Source: Margaritifera margaritifera
Taxonomy: Eukaryota > Mollusca > Bivalvia > Unionida > Margaritiferidae
Direction of reading: 5' to 3'
Length of the DNA: 64,000 nucleotides
Assembly: GCA_029931535.1 (NCBI GenBank)
Contig: JAQPZY010000646.1
Location: 186,001-250,000 of the forward strand
Positions 57,484 through 64,000 of the stretch are shown here, in pieces; the stretch's first letter is position 1, and every line of letters begins with the position of its first letter. A program made the position numbers and the translations under genes. The notes beneath the pieces are model-generated. The model had not been told where the DNA came from. It was given only the letters and a program-made list of their open reading frames with translations, and made no database searches.

Positions 57484-58293
57484 GTAACCAGTCCTTTTAA
57501 TTATTAAATAAATAATTATAAAGAGTTTCTAGCCACTTCATTTTTTACTCCCATTACTAAAAACTTCTTTTTGGTTTTATATTCAATTGCTACTTAAGTT
57601 GAATCTCTGCTGCATTAAACAATAATGTCATTTGAATCCCGGCTGCATTAAACATAAATGTCATCTGAAAAACAGTGCACTGCTGCAAATGTAAGGTTGA
57701 GATGCTATGGCAAACCATACTGTAATTATGGTGGAAGGGTTATGTCACACGACCCAAAAAGTGTCTGCACTGGCTGCACCGGCTAGGGGGTATATAAACT
57801 TCACACTGACAAGACATGGGGATCATTTGAACCAGTTAATCACCAAGAACTATTCCCTCTGATAAAGATAGCAAAACAGGTCAGTGACTGGTGGTGACTA
57901 GACCACCCCAGCACATGGGCAGGAATGCCTCTACATTCCTTCTGGCAGTACCTTCCTTATCTTAGATTCCTGATAATTCTTTTTTGGTCAGTAGATCATT
58001 CCCTTTAAGAGTCTCTTGTTTCCTGAAGCTTTTGAAAATCAGAATTACTATAACAACCAATCATGATGAGCTGTTTAAAGAAATTTATATATATATATCC
58101 ATGGGTCAAAGGTAATGATCAAGTTGAATAGTTAGCTAGATTATAGCAGGATAAACAAAGGTTAATATTCATTGCAGGTAATGTACATTTCATGCAAATG
58201 ATTGATATAATATAGTTGCATTTTTTAAATATTTTTCCCCCCAATTTTCTTCTTATTTGGCAAATTTGATTTCTCTTTCAAATCTTATTTTAG
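57484..58293 (+). other. Intron 5, with a right-end remnant of the hairpin family
   Basis: TTCCTGATAATTCTTTTTTGG, TCAGTAGA, and a degraded hairpin ATTCCCTTTAAGAGTC at 57961-58022 with TCTTGTTTCC match the right domain of the hairpin-ended elements. The rest is unrecognised, with an AT-rich run at 58088-58100. Confidence 0.6.
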
Positions 58294-58388
58294 GTGTGGA
58301 AACAAAAATATACCCAGAAAAACCCAATTATAACAAGAATGCGTATCCACAGAAGACAGTGAGTGGTCCAGACAAAGAGAAATATACT
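58294..58388 (+). CDS. Host gene, exon 6
   Basis: A 95-bp exon between an excellent acceptor (TTTCTCTTTCAAATCTTATTTTAG) region and a consensus donor (ACT|GTAAGTATC). In the phase set by exon 5 it is open: VETKIYPEKPNYNKNAYPQK, then TVSGPDKEKYT. It ends in phase 0. No further exon was found before the end of the window, so the 3' part of the gene lies beyond 64000. Confidence 0.6.
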
Positions 58389-58601
58389 GTAAGTATCATG
58401 TATGCTGTGAATGAAATAATTAAACAAAATGATTGATTCAGCCTGAATTAGGCTGTTAAAAAATGTATAGTATTAATATCATTCTTTGTCTCACAAGATT
58501 TTATTTTATTCTTGCATCAAGATGTGGATTGCTGAACCAATTCAACCTTTTTTTTATGTACAGATACTTACAATTTCTTTTCACCATTTAGTATAACAAG
58601 T

Positions 58602-58808
58602 AGTTGCAAAATAGTTGTTTGGCCTCATGGTCTCACTGCAGGAGAATTTAAAACAAATGCAGGGTTCGGAATTCATATTTGTATAGCAGCCCCAACCCCC
58701 CAAGGGTTGGTCCAAACATTTACAGCAATTCAGAGCCCACAAGTTTTGGAACTTCCTGAAGGAATGTGTGTGGCATGACCTTTAGGTCAAAACTGCTATT
58801 TCACAACT
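58602..58808. repeat. Inverted pair of AGTTG...CAACT terminal motifs
   Basis: The left motif AGTTGCAAAATAGTTGTTTGG with CCTCATGGTCTC (58602-58634) is mirrored by a second copy ending CTATTTCACAACT at 58808. A third copy, in the same orientation as the second, is at 62661-62720. Termini starting AGT and ending ACT are usual for Polintons. The PolB remnant starts immediately beyond 58808. Confidence 0.55.
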
Positions 58809-60522
58809 AAATTTTCCCTCGGGATACTTGAGGTCTACTTGAAGAATGTAGCCATTTGGTGAGCCCTCGTGATTGCTTCAGGTGTGGGAGGGTTTTCAAT
58901 CCACTTGAATCCCCCCTGTCTGCAGTCTGCTGTCTTTGCCCGATCACAGAGGTTGTTGGCAGCTATTTGGCTGTCATAACCTGAGCACGTTTGCATTGTT
59001 TTCTGCCATGTACCTCTGACTGACCATTGAGATTCTTCCCCAGATTCCCTTCTCAGTGAACAGGTGCTGGTTGATGTTCGTTAGCAGCTCTAGGCAGATG
59101 CCAGTCTTTTTCAGAAGAGTGTTGCAGCTTGTGCCTGGTGAGCTGTAATAGTGGGCTGGGTCCAGACCATAGATCTTGATTGATGTGTTGCTAAAGGCTT
59201 CAGATATGTCCCAAGCAGCAGCATTGTCAGTCTTCAGGTAGAGGTCATAGTAGTCTCCCAGCGTTTGGCAGCCATATGTCTTCCAAACACTGATCATGTG
59301 CTTATAGTCTTTTTCAGAAATACCAGCACAGCTGAGTTGGCTCTAGAAAGCCTCCATTGGTGGAAGCTGTTTTTGTTCAAACCTCTCCCAGCTGCTTATG
59401 TATTCATATGGATAGATGCCTTTTTTGGTAAGAAGGTCAACATCATGTTCTGTGTACCGAATTGTGATGCAGAATGCCTCTTTGAACATGTTGGTGGCCA
59501 GCTTGTTGAGGCTGCTATTCATGAACTGTAGGCTGTCAGTAAAGTGCAACTGTCTCAGCAAGAGTGCCATGATTAGGTGCCTGTCATAGCCATGCAGGTT
59601 ATGCAGCACAGCTGGCACCTTCATTTGTTTTGGGTAGTGCATAGGTTGAGTTTACAAGCCCTATGGGCAGCATCACAGTACTTGTCTGTAATATGGCATT
59701 GGTCCTGTGTCCAGGCGTTTCCCAGCTTCTCACTTTAGATGTGGCAGTCTTCTGCTTCCTGGAAGGTCTTATCTCCATCCTGTAGATTTTGGCTGGATTA
59801 CAGAACATCTGGATTTCCACAATCTCGTGCTCAAGGCTGTGGATAAAGGTGGCAATGGCCTCCTTTCTGTGTTATAACACCAGCTCCTTGCATAGTCTGT
59901 GGCAGCGGATGACCACATAGCAAAAACTTGCTCGGTAATTTTCAGTGTTGCGTTTATTCTGATCACAGGCAGGACTTTCATTGCCTTGAAGTTCGCATAT
60001 ATGACGTATGGAACATACATGTGGCAGTGGTGGTTCTGAAATGACAGGACATTCACACACTGTGGCTTTTCCTCTATGCTGTGGCAGTCTTTAGTGTATC
60101 CTTCCAACAAGTCAGCCCAGCTGAAGATGTGTAGGCATCGGCAGCAGATGTGCTTCTGTTTGTTGCAGTTGTTGTGATGCATCACCATACGGCTCAGGAT
60201 TTTGTCCAAACATAGTGGCCCTTTTTGCTTTCACCTTTGGTGCATGCAAGCAGCAATAGGTTCACAGCACATAGCCTTACCTTCACGCTAACACATAGGG
60301 GATAGAGGCCCTTTTCCCAGCTAAAGATGCTGACTGCGATTTCTGGGTTGAGGTGCTCAAACTTGTCAGTGTCGCTTACCTTCACAGCAAAGTCCACCCC
60401 CTGGAAGTTTAGCTCACCCAGGTGCTTGTGATATTTGCCTGGCCAGTCAAGGTGTCTATTATCTGCCGGGTGTAGAGTCCACAGAATAGCCCACTGGAAA
60501 CAGCGAATGTCAGTGTTTTTTC
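58809..60522 (-). pseudogene. Polinton (Maverick) family-B DNA polymerase remnant, main part
   Basis: Read on the minus strand from 60522 downward: CFQWAILWTLHPAD, DFAVKVSDTDKFEHLNPE, WEKGLYPL, HICCRCLHIFSWADLLE, YVPYVIYANFKA, a CHITDKYC-type Cys/His motif, LHNLHGYDRHLIMALLLRQL, DSLQFMNSSLNKLA, KKGIYPYEYISSWERF, VWKTYGCQTLGDYYDLYLKT, IYGLDPAHYYSSPGTS, and finally a GYILQVDLKYPE segment near 58850 that contains the polymerase motif A region. This is the order of protein-primed PolB of Polintons. The 58974-59642 part is one frame broken by a single TAG (59343-59345); frameshifts lie upstream and downstream. Motifs B and C are absent, so it is truncated. Confidence 0.85.
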
Positions 60523-60530
60523 CATGTTTT

Positions 60531-62396
60531 TAGCTCTACTGGTCATAGACTAGAAGAGCGTATGGGATGGTCTGTTGTCTGTCATCTGATACCCGTGCGT
60601 CAATTAGCACAAGTTTGTTATTGCTCCTCCTACCTCCTAAACTACTTGGAGGATTGTCTTGAAACTTTACACACAAATTCATCCCATGGTCTAGTTTGTT
60701 CTAGATGAAAACGGTGCTGCTTGGACATCCAGTATGGCCATCTTGAAAATCTTGTTATCGCTACTCCTCCTGAATGAATGGCCATATCAACATGGGGTTT
60801 TCACTAAAGACTTATTATGATGTCTTGTTGGTCGTAAATGAAAATGGTGACAATCTGACATCCAGTATGGACACCAGGGCAGCCATCTTGAAAATCTTTT
60901 TATCACTACTTCTCCTACTCAAAGACTAGAAGAGCGTATGGGATGGTTTGTTGTTAGTCGTCCGACGCCTGTCTTTCCGTTAGCACAAGTTTGTTATTGC
61001 TATTCCTCCTAAACTACTTGGTGGATTGCCTTGAAACTTTATACACACATTCAACCCATGGTCTAGTTGGTTCTAAATGAAAATGGTGCTGCATGGACAT
61101 CCAGTATGGCCACACCACAGTGGCCATCTTGAAAATCTTGTTATCGCTACTCCTCCTGAATGAATGGCCATATCAACATGGGGTTTTCACTAAAGACTTC
61201 TCATGATGTATAGTTGGTCCTAAATGAAAATGGTGCTGATCTGACATCCAATATGGCCACCATGGCAGCCATATTGAAAATCTTGTTATCACTACTTCTC
61301 CTGAATGGATGGTCTTATCAACATGGGGTTTTCAATAAGAGACTTCTTATGATATCTAATTGGTCATAAATGAAAATGGTGAGAATCCGACATCCAGTAT
61401 GGCCACCAGAGCAGCCATCTTGAAAATCTTGCTATCACTACTCCTCCCGAATGGTTGGTCAACATTGGGTTTTCACCTAAAGACTTGTCATGATGTCTAG
61501 TTGATTCTAAATGAAAATGGTGCTGATCTGACGTCCAATATGGCCACTTTGGCAGCCATCTTGAAAGTTTTGTTATCACTACTTCTAAATGGATGGTCGT
61601 ATCAACATGAGGTTTTCAGTAAAAGACTTCTTATGATGTCTAGTTGGTGCTAAATAAAAATGGTGCCGATCTGATGTCTAATATGGCCACCATGCCAGCC
61701 ATCTTGAAAATCTTTTTATCACTATTCCTCCTGAATAAATGGTCATATCAGCTTGGGGTTTTCACTGAAAGACTTCTTATGATGTCTAGCTGGTCCTTAA
61801 TATAAAATGATGCTAATCTGAAGTCCAATATGGCCGCAATGCCAGACATCTTAAAAATCTTGTTATCACAATTCTACTTGAACAGAAAGTCGTATTGACG
61901 TGGGGTTTTCAACAGAAGACTTCTTATGATGTTCAGTTGGTCTTAAATGCAAATAGTGCTGATCTGAAGCCCAATATGGTTGCCACTGTAGCCATCTTGA
62001 AAATCTTGTTATTGCTACTCCTGAATGGAAAGTCATATCTTGAAAATATCTGTACTCCTCTCCAAATGGATGGCTATATCAACATGGGGTTTTCACAAAT
62101 AGACTTCTTATAATGCCTAGTTGGTCCTAAATAAATAAATATGGCTGCAATGATGACTGTCTTAAAAATCTTGCTGTCACTACTCCCTCTGAATGGATGA
62201 TCATTATGTCATGGGGTTTTCACCAAAAGATTTCTAATTTGTACCACAGCAGCTAATTTGAAAATATTGTTATTGCTGAAGAATATCAGAGATGTTTTCA
62301 GCACTTGGCAGTTAAGAGGAAGGAGTGGCCTTATCTTGAATTCCTGGAAATTCTTTTTGCCCAGTAGAGCATCAGTCCCTTCAAGGGACTCTTGTT
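60531..62396 (+). mobile_element. Hairpin-ended tandem-repeat element, copy B, inserted in the PolB remnant
   Basis: The head TAGCTCTACTGGTCATAGACT with AGAAGAGC follows a T-run; the tail has CCAGTAGAGCATC and the perfect hairpin AGTCCCTTCAAGGGACT (62374-62390), then CTTGTT. About eleven core units lie between. A second head-like leader (GACTAGAAGAGCGTATGGGAT, 60908) occurs after three units, so the element contains a partial internal duplication or two fused copies. CATGTT is present on both sides (60523-60528 and 62397-62402). PolB coding sequence continues on the far side, showing that the insertion came after the Polinton. Confidence 0.85.
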
Positions 62397-62402
62397 CATG
62401 TT

Positions 62403-62590
62403 AATCACTGATTGAGGTGGAATGCACTTTGTTGTTGAAATGTAGATCTGGCTTTGAGACGTGTCTCACACCTCATGCAATGCCATCCAGATCCCTCACG
62501 CATGTATTCTTCAATGGCACTGTTGAATTGTGGTGTTGACTTGGGAGACCACCTGCTTGACCTCATCAAAACACTGAATAGCTGTAAGTG
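62403..62590 (-). pseudogene. Polinton PolB remnant, N-terminal part beyond the insertion
   Basis: The minus strand encodes IEEYMREGSGWHCMRCETRL and FQQQSAFHLN. In Polinton PolB genes a GSGW segment lies shortly before the CFKW..LAALHP region, which here is found on the other side of copy B. The relationship is an inference from that order; the segment is short and ends in stops at the insertion. Confidence 0.55.
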
Positions 62591-62660
62591 TTTAGACTAG
62601 CCTGGGGGATGGGGGTGGCTGGTATAGAAAAAAAACACCAATTTGGAGCTCTGTAGGAGT

Positions 62661-62720
62661 TTTAACCTTCCTAGGGAAGTGTGTGTCGAGACCATGAGGC
62701 CAAACACCTATTTCACAACT
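62661..62720. repeat. Third AGTTG/CAACT terminal motif
   Basis: GAGACCATGAGGCCAAACAC followed by CTATTTCACAACT is the inverse of the motif at 58602-58634 and a direct relative of the one ending at 58808. It closes the Polinton-derived block on the right. The flanking six bases (ACATTA) do not match those at the left end (ACAAGT). Confidence 0.55.
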
Positions 62721-63156
62721 ACATTACAAGATGATTATTTAACATATTTGGTTCAATTTTCTATTCAGCCTGTCAGAGTTTATGGAGTTTAGTTGTGTTT
62801 GTCATGACTTTCAGTACAGTGGTCCGTCACTATAACACTGTACCATGATGTAGGAGAGGTATCCTCTTAATGGAATTTTTTTTCTCACATTTAATGGGTT
62901 ACGTGATATCATGCCTCAGTTATTTTGGGGACCATGTTATACTGACATGTTTTTGTTACAAGCAAAAAGAAAGTTCATCCACTTCACTGGGATCCATGAA
63001 CATGAACCATATTATATAGGGGACTATGTTATAAAGAGGTGCTTGTTGTTTAAGATACTGTTCATAGTTGATAATATAAAAACAATTGCTATCAGTAGCA
63101 GATACATGAATATAAATTGTTGTGAACTTTGGAACTACTGTAACTTAGATCAGTAG
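62721..63156. other. Unrecognised stretch with a possible pogo-like end
   Basis: TACAGTGGTCCGTCACTATAAC at 62816 resembles the ends of pogo/Tigger elements, but no matching right end was found. The open stretch 62911-63156 shows no motifs. Confidence 0.35.
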
Positions 63157-63300
63157 CACATTTTTTATGCCCTGGTCATATTCATAATCTATGGAGGGGG
63201 CATATAGTGTTACCAATATCTTTAAGTCTATGCATCCACTCTTCTGTCTGTCCATGCATCTATCTTCTACATTTCATTTTTCATGGATTCAAACTTAATT
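63157..63300 (+). repeat. Left end of a TATGCCC hairpin-headed element
   Basis: TTTTTTATGCCC and GGGGGCATATAG form a hairpin about 45 bp long (63160-63208), followed by TCTTCTGTCTGTCCATGCATC. This is the classic head of a repeat family common in bivalve genomes, from general knowledge. It is cut off after about 140 bp by the DIRS terminal repeat. Confidence 0.65.
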
Positions 63301-63302
63301 GT

Positions 63303-64000
63303 AATAGCAGTAATACATTTTCTTGCTATTATTGCATTGCTGTATCTATTCCTTGAGCTAGTCTCCAATCCAAGAGACCATTCCCTCCTCCAGTTAGTAC
63401 TTGGAGGTCTAGAATAAAAAAACAAGATGATTCCACTTTGATACTTGAGTCAACTTCTGACAATCACAATATCGTCCTTCTTTTCTTTGGACTTCATGCA
63501 TTTCTTCATGTGTCTCTTTAGTGTTAAAAGTTTCATCATTTAAGTCATATTTTGGTATTTCTGCTGTCAATTCTTTTTTGTGTTGTATTTATTTTCTTTT
63601 TCCCCATTCCTTGCATAATCTTCATGCATCGTAGTCCCATTTCATTGAATTTGAGCATTTTTGAGTAACTCTATAGCAAAGTGGTGCTACATTGTTTTTT
63701 TATCCCTCTATTAGTAACTAGTTTTAGAGTAAGTATTACTCACCCAGTTCTTGTTCTGGATGATTGTTTATGTGTATTTCCTTAAAGCATTTGGCATGCT
63801 TCAAGATCTTGGTAAATGTGGTCATAATAAGGCTGCGTCGGACATATTGCTTGTGTATGCATGGACTGTTGTCCAGTTTGTTGTCTTTGGTCTGACGAGT
63901 TATGGGACTTGGTGAAAAGTTGCTGTGCCAATAGGGCCAGAAAGAGGGGACCTGCTTCTTCCTCTTCATTGTTGGAAGACCCTCTCTGTTTCCAGAAGGG
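63303..64000 (+). mobile_element. Fourth DIRS copy, 5' end, running off the window
   Basis: TAATAGCAGTAATACATTTT, TTATTGCATTGCTGTATC, CCAAGAGACCATTCCCTCC and AGTTAGTACTTGGAGGTCTA form a left terminal repeat closely related to 27851-28025. The leader at 63655-63760 matches 28200-28310. The gag-like region follows. Confidence 0.8.
63805..64000 (+). pseudogene. DIRS gag-like N-terminus, partial
   Basis: Two frames together show LGKCGHNKAASD and then CVCMDCCPVC, WSDELWDLVKSC and RKRGPASSSS. These correspond to GRCGHHKAPWD, CLSCTCC..C, WPDETWDL and the Ser-rich part of the large DIRS. A frame change of two bases lies between the two halves. The reading is cut by the window end. Confidence 0.65.

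Noticed and set aside
57204..57500. A separate short gene starting at 57204
   Set aside because: The stretch lacks an ATG and is better explained as an internal exon with matching splice phases on both sides.

Overview
The window looks like animal nuclear DNA, most likely from a mollusc and probably a bivalve. It is AT-rich, gene-poor and packed with decayed mobile elements. The clue to the lineage is the kind of repeats: hairpin-headed elements opening with AGCTCT...AGAGCT or TATGCCC...GGGCATA followed by TGTCTGTCC-type runs and cores of roughly 110-130 bp tandem repeats, tRNA-derived SINEs with a CTTGGGCAAGGCACTTTA tail, DIRS-type retrotransposons, a Polinton-type DNA polymerase and ZNF862-like hAT transposons. 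This lineage call is inference. There are no bacterial-type operons, CRISPR arrays or replication origins.

Host gene. Six short coding exons on the plus strand (8650-8700, 21183-21432, 27609-27721, 38557-38701, 57184-57483, 58294-58388) have splice sites and phases that join into one open frame. They appear to be the start of a single gene over about 50 kb, with introns of about 12.5, 6.2, 10.8, 18.5 and 0.8 kb. I do not recognise the protein. The 3' end is outside the window. Almost everything else lies inside its introns or upstream of it.

Layout. 0-2.5 kb: minus-strand coding debris with a coiled coil, family unknown. 2.5-6.6 kb: a decayed plus-strand hAT gene with a TA-flanked 1.8-kb inverted-repeat element just upstream of its start. 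6.6-8.6 kb: a Cys-rich remnant, SINE pieces, TA/GA microsatellites. 9.1-12.9 kb: a hAT element with a multi-exon ZNF862-like transposase on the minus strand. 13.3-21.1 kb: segmental tandem duplications, a pogo-like 1.1-kb element and a hairpin-ended repeat element. 22.9-31 kb: several tandem-repeat cores, a 1.5-kb foldback hAT with perfect 8-bp target duplications, a deleted DIRS, and a complete-ended hairpin element. 33-35.4 kb: a non-LTR reverse transcriptase remnant. 35.7-40.5 kb: more repeat cores, an 803-bp hAT derivative with perfect target duplications, and another hairpin element. 42-46.4 kb: a second ZNF862-like remnant and a third DIRS. 47.5-50.4 kb: minisatellites and repeat cores. 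50.6-56.8 kb: the largest element, a DIRS with inverted terminal repeats, gag-like, RT, RNase H and tyrosine recombinase regions. 58.6-62.7 kb: a Polinton PolB pseudogene split by a hairpin element. 63.2 kb to the end: another hairpin element end and the 5' end of a fourth DIRS.

No mobile element here appears able to encode intact enzymes; every protein-coding element carries stops or frameshifts. The most interesting points are the hairpin-ended repeat elements (probably Helentron-like, non-autonomous), the deleted DIRS that kept both terminal repeats, the shared orientation of these elements with the host gene, and the nesting that gives relative insertion ages.
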